From Tropicimonas sp. IMCC34011 (GTDB taxonomy: Bacteria > Pseudomonadota > Alphaproteobacteria > Rhodobacterales > Rhodobacteraceae), in NCBI RefSeq assembly GCF_003390865.1, contig NZ_QMEJ01000001.1, positions 868,001 through 932,000 on the forward strand: a stretch of 64,000 bases of DNA, written 5' to 3'. Positions 32,279 to 41,016 of this stretch are shown one piece after another. A program made the position numbers and the translations under genes. The notes beneath the pieces were generated by a model. The model saw only the letters and a program-made list of their open reading frames with translations, was not told the origin of the DNA and made no database searches. How positions within the stretch are numbered: the stretch's first letter is position 1; each line of letters begins with the position of its first letter.

Positions 32279-33697
32279 TCAGGAGGCGAGGACGTTCCGG
32301 AAGAGCCAGGGATCGCTTTCGTCGATGTCCTCTTCGAAATGCTCCCACCGGTCCTGGAGCGGGGTCCAGTCCGTGTAATGCCCCTCCACGGGGCCGAGGT
32401 AGGGACGCTGGACGCCGAGGCAGAAGGCATGGTCCATCTCGTCCGTCTCGACGATGCCCGCCTGCGGATTCGCCAGCGCCCACGCCATGCCGGCGATCAC
32501 CGCGCTCGTCACCTGGAGACCCGTGGCGTTCTGGTCGGGAGCGATCTGCATCGTCTCCTCGTTGGACAGGCGCGAGCCGTACCAGAGCGCGTTCTTCTCG
32601 TGGCCGAAGAGGAGGACGCCGAGCTCGTCGATGCCGGTGACGATCTCGTCGGGCTCGAGGATCTCGTGGACCTTCTGCTGCCGGCCGGAGCCGAACATCT
32701 CGTGCAGCGACAGGACCGCGTCGTCGCAAGGATGATAGGCGTAGTGGCAGGTCGGCCGGTACTCAGGGTCCCGCCCCTCGCCGACGGTGTAGTAATCCGA
32801 GATCGAGATCGCCTCATTGTGGGTCACGAGAAAGCCGAATTGAGGACCGGGCGTCGGGCACCAGGTATGGACACGGGTGATCGCGCCCGGCCGGCCGAGC
32901 CAGATCCCTGCCTGGCAGCCCGTCTCGTGGCGATTGCCGTTCTCGGGGAACCAGGTCTCGTGCGTGCCCCAGCCGAGTTCGGCAGGCTGGAAGCCTTCGG
33001 CGATGAAGCCCTCGACGGACCAGGTGTTGACGAAGACGTCGCGCGGCCGGGGCTTGGCGCGGGCCTGCGTGTCCCGCTCCGCGATATGCACGCCCTTGAC
33101 CCCGAGGGATTGCATCAGCGAAGCCCACTCCTCGCGGCTGGCGGGCGTTTCGACATCACGCCCGGTATCCTCGGCAAGCTTGAGGAGCGCCTCCTTGACG
33201 AACCAGGACACCATGCCCGGATTTGCCCCGCAGCAGGAGACGGCGGTCGTCCCGCCGGGGTTCTCGGCCTTCTCCGTCCGCACCGTCTGGCGCAGGGCGT
33301 AGTTCGTGCGAGCGGCATTGTCTGTCGTGTCGAAGTAGTAGCCGCCCCAGGGCTCCACCACCGTATCGATGTAAAGACAGCCCTGCTCCCGGCAGAACCG
33401 CATCAACTCGAGAGAGGAGGTATCGACCGAGAGGTTCACCACGAAGCCGCCCGGCGCGATCACCTCGCCCAGGATCTCGCGGTAGTTCTCGCGGGTCAGC
33501 GCGACCTGGCGATAGGGGATGCCGCGCTCTTTCAGAAGGGCGCAGGCCTCGCTGCCCGGCTCGATGACGAGGAGCTTCTCGCGATCGAAATCGAAATGGC
33601 GCTCGATGAGCGGAAGGGTACCGCGGCCGATCGAGCCGTAGCCGATCATCACGACGGGCCCGTCGATGCGGCCATGGATGGGGTGGGTCTCGGCCAT
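32279..33697 (-). CDS. Homospermidine synthase
   Basis: 472-residue NAD-dependent enzyme that makes sym-homospermidine from putrescine/spermidine. The N-terminal dinucleotide fold is [55 protein letters not shown] and [18 protein letters not shown] are strongly conserved in bacterial homospermidine synthases. The length is normal for the family. It is 94 bases upstream of hisC on the same strand, apparently as its own unit. Confidence 0.95.
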   Translation of the reverse strand: MAETHPIHGRIDGPVVMIGYGSIGRGTLPLIERHFDFDREKLLVIEPGSEACALLKERGIPYRQVALTRENYREILGEVIAPGGFVVNLSVDTSSLELMRFCREQGCLYIDTVVEPWGGYYFDTTDNAARTNYALRQTVRTEKAENPGGTTAVSCCGANPGMVSWFVKEALLKLAEDTGRDVETPASREEWASLMQSLGVKGVHIAERDTQARAKPRPRDVFVNTWSVEGFIAEGFQPAELGWGTHETWFPENGNRHETGCQAGIWLGRPGAITRVHTWCPTPGPQFGFLVTHNEAISISDYYTVGEGRDPEYRPTCHYAYHPCDDAVLSLHEMFGSGRQQKVHEILEPDEIVTGIDELGVLLFGHEKNALWYGSRLSNEETMQIAPDQNATGLQVTSAVIAGMAWALANPQAGIVETDEMDHAFCLGVQRPYLGPVEGHYTDWTPLQDRWEHFEEDIDESDPWLFRNVLAS

Positions 33698-33864
33698 CTC
33701 TCACTCCGTTGGTCTGACGTCGGGGGGCCTTCTAGCAGTGCCCGCCGAAAAGGAAACCGTCGGAAAGCCGGCATGTCCCGTCCCGCGGGGCGCCGTATGA
33801 CGAAGACGTGACCCCGAGCGGCACCGCAATCGCCGCCCCGGAACGCTTTCGACCGCCCGGCAGA

Positions 33865-33891
33865 GGAACGCCCTCCCCCCCTCTTCGCGTT
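33865..33891 (+). promoter_or_regulatory. Weak candidate EcfG promoter before the tail-anchored protein gene
   Basis: GGAAC (33865-33869) and CGTT (33888-33891) are separated by 18 bases, one more than the usual 16-17 for EcfG. It sits 25 bases upstream of the start codon. Confidence 0.3.
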
Positions 33892-33915
33892 GAACAGATC
33901 AAGGAGGACCCCTTC

Positions 33916-34266
33916 ATGGCAGACGAAAAACGCACCACCGCGACACCGCCCCGCGATACGTCCACACCGCCGCGTCAGACCGGCCATCCGACGGAATCGG
34001 AAGCGGCGGCAGGCACCATGTCACCCAATCTCGACCCCGAGGACGTTCACGATACCCCGCAGACCCCCCGACCGGGCGCAGGTACGCCCCCGCCGACAGG
34101 GAAAGCGGACACGACCGCGAGCCGCGCTAGCCAGAGGCCGCTCGACGCGGTGACGGATCCAAAGCACAAGACCGCGCCCAAATCGGACAGCCCGATGAAA
34201 AGCGGCATGATCTGGGGCGTTGCCGCCGTGATCATTCTGCTCGTCGTGGTCTTCATCCTGCTCTGA
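33916..34266 (+). CDS. Small tail-anchored hypothetical protein
   Basis: 116-residue protein with a polar, Pro/Thr/Asp-rich, probably disordered N-terminal part and one C-terminal transmembrane helix (MIWGVAAVIILLVVVFILL, 98-116), so it is likely tail-anchored in the inner membrane. A perfect AAGGAGGA ribosome-binding site precedes the ATG at 33916. I do not recognise a family. A possible EcfG-type promoter upstream hints at stress expression, which is unproven. Confidence 0.75.
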   Translation: MADEKRTTATPPRDTSTPPRQTGHPTESEAAAGTMSPNLDPEDVHDTPQTPRPGAGTPPPTGKADTTASRASQRPLDAVTDPKHKTAPKSDSPMKSGMIWGVAAVIILLVVVFILL

Positions 34267-34293
34267 TCGGCGCGGATATGACGGCGCAAACGA

Positions 34294-34323
34294 AAATGGC
34301 CGGCCCCGAAGGGCCGGCCATTT
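34294..34323. terminator. Bidirectional terminator between the tail-anchored protein gene and rpsD
   Basis: Perfect 13-bp stem AAATGGCCGGCCC / GGGCCGGCCATTT with a CGAA loop, giving A-tracts or T-tracts on both strands. It serves two convergent genes. Confidence 0.9.
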
Positions 34324-34347
34324 CTGCAGAAAGGTCCCGAAGAGGGA

Positions 34348-34968
34348 TCAGTTCTGCGCGTAGAATTCGATGACGAGGTTCGGTTCCATCTGAACCGCGA
34401 AGGGCACGTCGCCGAGGGACGGCGTGCGCACGAAGGTCGCGGTCATCTTGGAGTGGTCGGCCTCGATGTAATCCGGCACGTCGCGCTCGGCGAGGCCCAC
34501 GGATTCGAGGACCAGCGCCATCTGCTTGGACTTCTGGCGCACCTCGATCACGTCACCTTCCTGCACACGGTAGGACGGGATGTTGACCTTCTTGCCGTTC
34601 ACCAGGACGTGGCCGTGGTTCACGAACTGACGCGCCGCGAAGACGGTGGGCACGAACTTGGCGCGATAGACAACGGCATCGAGGCGGCGCTCGAGAAGGC
34701 CGATCAGAAGCTCGCCGGTGTCACCGCGGACCCGCTCGGCCTCGGCGAAGATGCGGCGGAACTGCTTCTCGGTCAGGTCGCCGTAGTGACCCTTGAGCTT
34801 CTGCTTGGCGCGGAGCTGCAGGCCGAAATCGGACAGCTTGCCCTTGCGGCGCTGGCCGTGCTGGCCCGGGCCGTACTCGCGGCGGTTGACCGGGGACTTC
34901 GGACGGCCCCAGATGTTTTCGCCCATGCGGCGGTCGAGCTTGTACTTGGCAGAGGTGCGTTTGGTCAC
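34348..34968 (-). CDS. rpsD: 30S ribosomal protein S4
   Basis: 206-residue primary 16S rRNA-binding protein. It begins [20 protein letters not shown], has the S4 RNA-binding fold region [14 protein letters not shown]...[21 protein letters not shown], and ends [10 protein letters not shown]. The GTG start at 34968 gives the standard length and has AAGGAG upstream; the frame continues upstream without conserved sequence. It is monocistronic. Confidence 0.97.
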   Translation of the reverse strand: MTKRTSAKYKLDRRMGENIWGRPKSPVNRREYGPGQHGQRRKGKLSDFGLQLRAKQKLKGHYGDLTEKQFRRIFAEAERVRGDTGELLIGLLERRLDAVVYRAKFVPTVFAARQFVNHGHVLVNGKKVNIPSYRVQEGDVIEVRQKSKQMALVLESVGLAERDVPDYIEADHSKMTATFVRTPSLGDVPFAVQMEPNLVIEFYAQN

Positions 34969-34989
34969 CGTCTGATCTCCTTCATGGCG

Positions 34990-35008
34990 CCCCGCAAAAT
35001 TAGCGGGG
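34990..35008 (-). promoter_or_regulatory. Leader hairpin upstream of rpsD
   Basis: CCCCGC / GCGGGG with a seven-base AU-rich loop ends 22 bases upstream of the rpsD start codon and just before its ribosome-binding site. A seven-codon reading frame (ATG at 34985, MKEIRR, stop) spans the ribosome-binding site and overlaps the rpsD GTG as GTGA. Either could control S4 synthesis; neither is demonstrated. Confidence 0.35.
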
Positions 35009-35181
35009 TCGATTTCGAAGGGCGTTGTCCTTTGCCTCAAGCGCCTCTTCACGAAGAAAGGCGGGATCGGCCGACAGGCATCCTCTTGCGAGGGCCCCCA
35101 ACACCAATGAATACCGGTACGCGAGATCCAAAGGTCCCCCGTGATCCGGAGCGCGCCGTCTATCCCCGGCCCGGTGAGGTG

Positions 35182-36285
35182 TCAAGCGTGAAGCCGGGCG
35201 GGCCGGGCGGTGTCAGCCATGAGGATCGCGGCCTCGGCCCGGCCGAGCACGCGGCGCGCCGGCGGCCCGTAGGCATCAAGGTCTTCGCCTGCGAGAACGT
35301 GCCTGATCCGGGCGCGATCCGCGTCGCCCAGCGCTCCGATCGCCGCCTCGTCCGGGTGAAAGCTCTCGCTCTCCACGCCGTTTGCAAACAGCACCTGATG
35401 CCGCTCCATGAGGACATGGACATAGCTCACGTCCCGCGCCGCGATATCGGGGGAGATCCCGGCATGGCCCAGCAGGTCCTCGGCGTGGACGAGGACCTCG
35501 GACTGGTTGAAGAGCGCCCTTGCCGCCGGCCCGGACAGAAGGAGCCTGTGGCGAGGCGAAACGAGAAGGTCCCCCTCGGGCCGCCGGACCCCGAGCGCGC
35601 CCGAGCGCACGCGGATCGGGCGCAGATGCGGCATGACACGGAGGCGCGCCCCGCTCAGGTGCCGCGCGCCGGTCCAGAGCACGGGCCGGGGGCCGTCATC
35701 CTTGGTCAGGACGAGATCGCCGGGCCGCAGCGTCTCGACCGGGCGCGAGCCCCCCGGCGTCGCGATGGAGGTGCCGGGGACAAAGCAGATCAGGCCCTCT
35801 GCGGAAGGCGCGGCGCGGTCCCGCGCGCGGCGGCGCGGGCAGACGTCGCTGCGCACAACGTGGAGGTCCATGCCTGAGGGCGGCACGCCGTCATCGAAAA
35901 GGATCAGCCCCTGCCCGCGCGGCCCGCCGGGCACCCAGCTTCCCTGCCACGCGCTCCGCCCGTCCGTGACGACGAAGGTCAGGCCGAGCGCTCCGGGCTC
36001 CGCACCCTTCGGCTCGGGCGCCGTCACGGGATCCTTCGCCTCAAGACCGAGCCGGCGCGCCATTCGGCCCGCAGCCCGACCGGCGCGTGCATTGATATCC
36101 TCGTCTCCCCGGGCACCGGTAAGCAGCAGGGGGCCGCCCCGCGCATCGATCCGCGAAGGGATCCCGTCCCAGCGCCACGTCTCGCCGGGAACGAGATCCG
36201 TCACCGGTCCGCCGGGAAGTCCTGCTGTCTCTGTCCGTGCCCAGGGAACGACATAAGCGCCTTGCCCGGCGCGTGCCCGTTCCAT
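35182..36285 (-). CDS. Hint (hedgehog/intein) domain protein
   Basis: 367-residue protein. Residues about 167-310 form a Hint domain: it starts at C167 in CFVPGTSIATPGGSRPVETLRPGDLVLT and has VSPRHRLLL with H246. It ends at VLFANGVESESFHP. The N-terminal half (1-160) is unassigned. Such free-standing Hint_2-type proteins are abundant in Rhodobacterales; whether they self-splice or cleave is unknown. No signal peptide is evident. It is between rpsD and the YedK-type gene, same strand. Confidence 0.88.
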   Translation of the reverse strand: MERARAGQGAYVVPWARTETAGLPGGPVTDLVPGETWRWDGIPSRIDARGGPLLLTGARGDEDINARAGRAAGRMARRLGLEAKDPVTAPEPKGAEPGALGLTFVVTDGRSAWQGSWVPGGPRGQGLILFDDGVPPSGMDLHVVRSDVCPRRRARDRAAPSAEGLICFVPGTSIATPGGSRPVETLRPGDLVLTKDDGPRPVLWTGARHLSGARLRVMPHLRPIRVRSGALGVRRPEGDLLVSPRHRLLLSGPAARALFNQSEVLVHAEDLLGHAGISPDIAARDVSYVHVLMERHQVLFANGVESESFHPDEAAIGALGDADRARIRHVLAGEDLDAYGPPARRVLGRAEAAILMADTARPARLHA

Positions 36286-36407
36286 CTGCTCTGCTCTTCT
36301 TTTGTTTATGCGCGGCAGCTTGCCCGGTGAAGCTCATGCGGCAAACCCCTTTCCCGCCCGGTCTGCCGGCCGCCGTGGCGTTTGGGCCACGGGTCGGGTG
36401 GCTTCCC

Positions 36408-37070
36408 TCAGGCGGCGATGGGCTCGATCAGGGAGGGTCCTTCGGCACGGTTGGAGTTCACCGCCGGGTCCACGCGGTGAAAGATGAACGTCCCCTCCGG
36501 CGCCGGCCGCATCAACCGGGCGGCCCCGTGCCCCGCCTCCCCGAGCCACAGCGCCCAGTCCTCGGGTCCGAGGACCAGCGGCGCACGGGAATGCAGCTCG
36601 GTCATCTCCCCGGCGGCGGCGGTCGTGACGATCGCAACGGTGTCGAACGCCCCGGCTTCCCCTTCCCAGCCTTGCCATATCGCGGCGAAGACCAGCGGCG
36701 CGTCGTCCGCCCGGCGGATGAACCACGGCAGGCGCGCCTCCCCCTCCTTCGTCCATTCATAGAACCCGCTCGCAGGGACGAGGCAGCGGCGCTCCCGGCA
36801 GGCGGAGCGGAAGGCGGGCTTCTCCGCCATGGTTTCCGATCGCGCGTTGATCAGGAGCGGGCCGCCATCCGGGGCCTTGTACCAGTGCGGGACGAAGCCC
36901 CAGCGCATCGGTCTGAGCCGCCGCGCGCCCGCCTCAGAGGTGACGGTATGGATGCTGTCCGTGGGGCAGACGTTGTAATTCGGCGTGGGCGGCAGGTCGT
37001 TCGACGGAGCTGCGTCGAAGATCTCGGCGATGGCCGGTCCGGGCGGGGTGATGATGAAGCGTCCGCACAT
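36408..37070 (-). CDS. SOS response-associated peptidase family protein (YedK/HMCES type)
   Basis: 220-residue protein that in known members forms a covalent adduct with abasic sites in single-stranded DNA through Cys2. The N-terminus is MCGRF, leaving Cys2 after Met removal. LINARSET, CLVPASGFYEW and ELHSRAP carry the other active-site residues. The ATG at 37070 is fixed by the invariant MCGRF; the frame open upstream is a coding shadow. It is divergent from the secreted four-cysteine protein gene by 99 bases. Confidence 0.95.
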   Translation of the reverse strand: MCGRFIITPPGPAIAEIFDAAPSNDLPPTPNYNVCPTDSIHTVTSEAGARRLRPMRWGFVPHWYKAPDGGPLLINARSETMAEKPAFRSACRERRCLVPASGFYEWTKEGEARLPWFIRRADDAPLVFAAIWQGWEGEAGAFDTVAIVTTAAAGEMTELHSRAPLVLGPEDWALWLGEAGHGAARLMRPAPEGTFIFHRVDPAVNSNRAEGPSLIEPIAA

Positions 37071-37169
37071 GAAGGTGATGTAGCCCGCACCCCCGCCGCG
37101 GGGAACCCCGGGGAGCCATGTCGTGTTTGCCCGCCACACCATGCCCCCCTTGCCCGCGAGGTCCTCTCC

Positions 37170-38069
37170 GTGAGACGCACCGCCCTTCTCGTTCTCGTCG
37201 CCGCGCTGCCCGCCGCCCCTGCCCTCGCGCAGAACTCGCTTTCGGACGAAGCGCTGGTCGGACAGATCGAGCGGGCCCTCGAAGGCAACGGAGCCGGAAA
37301 CGACGCGCCGGCCCAAGGAGGATCGAGCGCCCCGATCCGCGGATCGGACGTCATCACGCCGCCATCCGGCACGATCACGTCGCGTCCCTTGGGCACCATC
37401 GACAACGCGGCCATCAGCAGTTCGACAAGCGTCGATCGCCTGCCGCCGGAATATACCGGGGACTGGCGCATCGAAGGCGGGCGCTGCGACCAGCCGGGGG
37501 ATGTGCGCAGCATCACGGCGAGCAGCATCGAGTCCGGCGGCACCGCCTGCAGCATCGACAGTGTATCGGACCGGGTGACCTCGGTCTCCGCCACGGGGAC
37601 ATGTCCGCCGGCAAGCGCCGTCGAAGTCGAGCAGACGCGCAGCTTCGATCTGCGCCTGTCCGGCCGGGACGGACTGTCGATCACCGATGAAGGTCAGTCG
37701 GAGCGTCTCCTGCGGTGCGGCGCCGCACCGAGCGGCGGAAGTGACGAGCTCGCACCCCCCGCGCCCCAGCCGCAGGGACCGACGCTGGCGCGCGAATGGG
37801 CCGATGATTTCCTTGGCTCCTATGCCGTCGGCGGCGCCTGCGAGACGTCGGGCTTCGTCGTGTCGATCTCCCCCGAAACGGTGCGCGTCGCCGAGACGCT
37901 CTGCGATGTTGCGGATCTGTCGAGATCGGGCAGCGGGATCGTCGCCTCCCTCGGCCAGTGCACGGCCGACGGTCTCGGCGCCGACGACCGGACGCGCTTC
38001 TTCGAGATGCGGGACGGTACGCTGATCTACGAGGACGGCTATGGGAGCTGGGCCCTGTCCCGCTGCTGA
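37170..38069 (+). CDS. Secreted protein with two four-cysteine repeats
   Basis: 299-residue exported protein; the signal peptide is about 1-20 (ending APALA), and the GTG start at 37170 has GAGG upstream. After a Ser/Gly-rich linker come two homologous domains, about 95-183 and 213-299. Each has four cysteines with near-equal spacing: C106, C127, C145, C183 and C224, C245, C264, C299. Both share G-x-W/Y near the start and end in L-x-R-C. Two disulfides per domain are likely in the periplasm. I do not recognise a named family. Confidence 0.8.
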   Translation: MRRTALLVLVAALPAAPALAQNSLSDEALVGQIERALEGNGAGNDAPAQGGSSAPIRGSDVITPPSGTITSRPLGTIDNAAISSSTSVDRLPPEYTGDWRIEGGRCDQPGDVRSITASSIESGGTACSIDSVSDRVTSVSATGTCPPASAVEVEQTRSFDLRLSGRDGLSITDEGQSERLLRCGAAPSGGSDELAPPAPQPQGPTLAREWADDFLGSYAVGGACETSGFVVSISPETVRVAETLCDVADLSRSGSGIVASLGQCTADGLGADDRTRFFEMRDGTLIYEDGYGSWALSRC

Positions 38070-38215
38070 GAAGCGCCGTACGGATCGAATAACCGCCTGT
38101 AGAACCTGAGCGGAGACTCGGTGGCTGGAGGCACGTCTGGCAGGGGAGCGGCATGCGGACATTATGAAACTGCGCTGGAGTTGTTGTCGCCGCTACCGGT
38201 GCCCGGTTCAAAACA

Positions 38216-38785
38216 ATGAAAAAGCTACACGATGACGAAACGGCTGACCTGATACGGGCCGACAAGCTGCGCTGGAAGGCTCTTGGCGCCGTAGAGGAGC
38301 TGGAGCTCCCGGAAGGCAGCATAGGCGCCGGGTTCGTAAGAAATCTCGTCTGGGACCATTTGCACGGACGAACAAGCGACTGTCGAAATGAAGACGTGGA
38401 TGTCCTGTTCTTTCATCGAGGGCGCCTCGACCGCGATTACGAGGCTGAGCTCGAAGAGCAGCTTACGGAAGCCGCCCCACAGCTTTCTTGGAGCGTGCGG
38501 AACCAAGCGCGCATGCACCATCGCAATTGCGATCAGCCATATTCTTCAGTCGAAGATGCCATGCGGTTCTGGCCGGAAACGGCAACTGCCGTCGCTGTGT
38601 CTCGCGCCGGTGAGAAGTGCCACATCTCCGCGCCATTCGGCCTGCAAGATTTATGGCGTATGGTTCTGCGGCCGACCAGCAGCGCAGATCACAAGGTAGC
38701 CGCCTTCGAGCAACGGATCACCTCGAAGAACTGGCTGAACCGCTGGCCGTTGCTCTCCGTTGACCGATTTGAACCGATGGCGTGA
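38216..38785 (+). CDS. Nucleotidyltransferase family protein (NTP_transf_6 type)
   Basis: 189-residue protein of the family formerly called DUF925. Hallmarks are GAGFVRNLVWDHLHG, DVDVLFFH with the paired acidic residues of a nucleotidyltransferase site, SVRNQARMHHRN and FWPETATAVAV. The substrate is unknown. The gene and its flanks are visibly less GC-rich than the neighbours and use codons such as TTA and TCA, which suggests acquisition by transfer. No good ribosome-binding site precedes the ATG. A terminator follows. Confidence 0.85.
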   Translation: MKKLHDDETADLIRADKLRWKALGAVEELELPEGSIGAGFVRNLVWDHLHGRTSDCRNEDVDVLFFHRGRLDRDYEAELEEQLTEAAPQLSWSVRNQARMHHRNCDQPYSSVEDAMRFWPETATAVAVSRAGEKCHISAPFGLQDLWRMVLRPTSSADHKVAAFEQRITSKNWLNRWPLLSVDRFEPMA

Positions 38786-38840
38786 CGTGTCGGCCATCTT
38801 GCGGTCTTGGCCGGCACGGTTTGCGGACACCGCCAAAAAT

Positions 38841-38866
38841 AAAGGGTGGCCCTCAAGCCACCCTTT
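38841..38866. terminator. Bidirectional terminator
   Basis: AAAGGGTGGC / GCCACCCTTT, a 10-bp perfect stem with a six-base loop, lies between the nucleotidyltransferase gene and the convergent nucleotidase gene, with A/T tracts on both sides. Confidence 0.85.
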
Positions 38867-38913
38867 ACTAACTCGTTACGAAAGAACTGGTTACGAGCCC
38901 GTTTGCGCGGGAA

Positions 38914-40494
38914 TTATTCGACCACGGTGATGCGGCCGTCGGTATAGGGCGTGTAGGGTCCCTGTTCCGCGAGATACTCGGCAGTCACATCTGCGAGATC
39001 CGGGCCGAAGTCATACACGTTTTCGGCATTTTCGGCAAACATCGAATACCCGTCGCCGCCGTTGCGGACGTAGTTGTTGGTCGCAACGCCGTAGGTGGCG
39101 CTTTCGTCCAGGGGCTCCCAGCTTCCGTCCATGTCCACCATCACGTCGGAGATCCGGCTGCCCGGTTCGGCGGATGGATCGACGGTGTATTTCAGGCCCG
39201 AGACCTGCGAGAACCGGCCGGCTCCGTCGGCCATTTCGCTCGCGCCGTTTTCCAGCGCGGCGAGGATGGTGGCCCCGTCGGTCTGGAACGTGGCGAGGGT
39301 GTTCTGGAACGGAAGCACCGTCAGGACCTCGCCTTGGGTGACCTCACCGGCATCGATGGTGGCGCGCAGGCCCCCGCCATTGGTGATCGCGATCTGAATG
39401 CCCTGATCGGCGGTGCGCGCAAGCATCGCGTCCGCAACGAGGTTGCCCATCTGGCATTCCATGGCGCGGCAGGTCTCGCGGGAGCCGTCGATCACGTCGG
39501 TGCTCTCGGCCACGACGCGGCTGCGAAGCTCCTCGAGGGGGCCCGACAGCTCGCCCATCCGCGCAAGGGTCTCCTCATCCTCCGCCACGGATGCGTCGAG
39601 CACGATGGGATCGCCGGAAATCTCGGTGATCTCGCCCGCATCGTCGAACGTCACGTCGATCTCGCCGAGATACTTGCCGTAGGCATAGGCGGTGAAGATC
39701 GGAACGTCGTTCACCATGACCGGATAGGGGCCTTCGGCGTCCTCGTCCGTGTTGGACAGCAGCGTATGGCTGTGCCCGCCGATGATGATGTCGACACCGG
39801 TCAGCGCCTCGGCGAGACGGCGGTCCTCCGGCAGGCCCACATGGGTGAGAAGGACGATCTTGTTCACGCCCGCCTCGGTCAGCCGGTCGATCTCGTCCTG
39901 CGCCGCATCGACGGTCGCGGAGAAGATGACCGTGTTGCCGGGCGAGGACGTCTCGGGCGTATCCTCGGCGAGGACAGACACGATGCCGACCTGCTCGCCG
40001 CCCACATCGAGGGTCACGGAATCGTCCACCCGGTCCGCGAGGAGGTTGTTCTGGGACACGTCGATATTGGCCGACAGGACCGGGAACTCGACCTGGTCGA
40101 GGAACTCGGACAGCCCTTCCGGGCCATTGTCGAATTCATGGTTACCCACGGCCATCGCATCGTAGCCGAGCTTGGTCATGAACTCGGCCGCGAGTTCGCC
40201 GCCGTACTGGTTGAAGAAGAGCGAACCCTGGAACTGGTCGCCGGCGTCCAGCAGGATGACGTTCTCTCCGGCGCGCTCCCGGCCCTCGGCAACGGCCGTG
40301 ACCATCCGTGCGATCCCGCCGAAGCAGTCGCCGGCCTCGTTATCCTCGGCCGAGCAGCTCGAATCGTAGGCGTTGATCGGCTCGAACCGGTCGTGAAAAT
40401 CGTTCGTGTGCAGGATCGTCATGCTCAGATCGGCCTGCGCCGTTCCGGCCGCGAGCGCCATGGCGCCGGCGCTGAGAAGGAAACGGTGTTTCAT
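38914..40494 (-). CDS. Periplasmic 5'-nucleotidase / UshA-type metallophosphatase
   Basis: 526-residue exported enzyme (signal peptide about 1-21, ending GTAQA). The N-terminal metallophosphatase domain has ILHTNDFHDRFEP, LLDAGDQFQG, AVGNHEFD and GGHSHT metal-binding motifs. The C-terminal 5'-nucleotidase domain has GNLVADAMLA, TNGGGLRA and NNYVRNGGDGY. It should hydrolyse extracellular nucleotides to nucleosides for uptake. GGAG precedes the ATG. It is transcribed alone. Confidence 0.93.
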   Translation of the reverse strand: MKHRFLLSAGAMALAAGTAQADLSMTILHTNDFHDRFEPINAYDSSCSAEDNEAGDCFGGIARMVTAVAEGRERAGENVILLDAGDQFQGSLFFNQYGGELAAEFMTKLGYDAMAVGNHEFDNGPEGLSEFLDQVEFPVLSANIDVSQNNLLADRVDDSVTLDVGGEQVGIVSVLAEDTPETSSPGNTVIFSATVDAAQDEIDRLTEAGVNKIVLLTHVGLPEDRRLAEALTGVDIIIGGHSHTLLSNTDEDAEGPYPVMVNDVPIFTAYAYGKYLGEIDVTFDDAGEITEISGDPIVLDASVAEDEETLARMGELSGPLEELRSRVVAESTDVIDGSRETCRAMECQMGNLVADAMLARTADQGIQIAITNGGGLRATIDAGEVTQGEVLTVLPFQNTLATFQTDGATILAALENGASEMADGAGRFSQVSGLKYTVDPSAEPGSRISDVMVDMDGSWEPLDESATYGVATNNYVRNGGDGYSMFAENAENVYDFGPDLADVTAEYLAEQGPYTPYTDGRITVVE

Positions 40495-40677
40495 TTTGAA
40501 GCTCCCTGGTGGTTATGGAGGACACGATGGCGCCGGCCTCTTCCGGAGTCAAAGAGGCCTCGCGTCCCTTGCCGCAATTAGGTGTCATCCGCATGACGGT
40601 CGGGGCACTGTCCGAAGACCCCGCGACAGGGCGCAAGACGGATTGACCCCGCACGCCCGGCGCGGCACATCCGGCCC

Positions 40678-41016
40678 ATGCTCGTCTTCAAGATCCTCCG
40701 CCGCCCCGAATGGAACGCCCTCAGCCAGACGGGCCACACGCGGGGAGCGCCCGTCGACCTCGCGGACGGTTACATCCACCTCTCCACCTCCGGGCAGGTC
40801 GCCGAGACCGCGGCGAAGCATTTCGCGGAAGAGAGCGACCTCGTGCTTCTGGCGCTCGACGACACGCAGCTCGGCCCCGCGCTCAAGTGGGAGCCCTCCC
40901 GAGGCGGGGCGCTCTTTCCCCATCTCTACCGGACGTTGACGCTGGAGGATGTCGTCTGGGACAAGTCCCTCCCCCTCGGCTCGGCCGGTCACATCTTCCC
41001 GGAGGGCATCCTGTGA
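40678..41016 (+). CDS. DUF952 domain protein
   Basis: 112-residue protein matching DUF952: [10 protein letters not shown], a central [25 protein letters not shown] and W-E-P followed by FPHLYR. The function is unknown; the fold is thought to be related to ADP-ribosyl or RES-like domains, which I cannot confirm here. Its stop overlaps the pyrD GTG start (GTGA), so the two are coupled. Confidence 0.9.
   Translation: MLVFKILRRPEWNALSQTGHTRGAPVDLADGYIHLSTSGQVAETAAKHFAEESDLVLLALDDTQLGPALKWEPSRGGALFPHLYRTLTLEDVVWDKSLPLGSAGHIFPEGIL

Noticed and set aside
35182-36285. Intein inserted in a host gene
   Set aside because: The Hint block does not interrupt a recognisable protein, and no C-terminal His-Asn followed by Cys/Ser/Thr is seen at its end.
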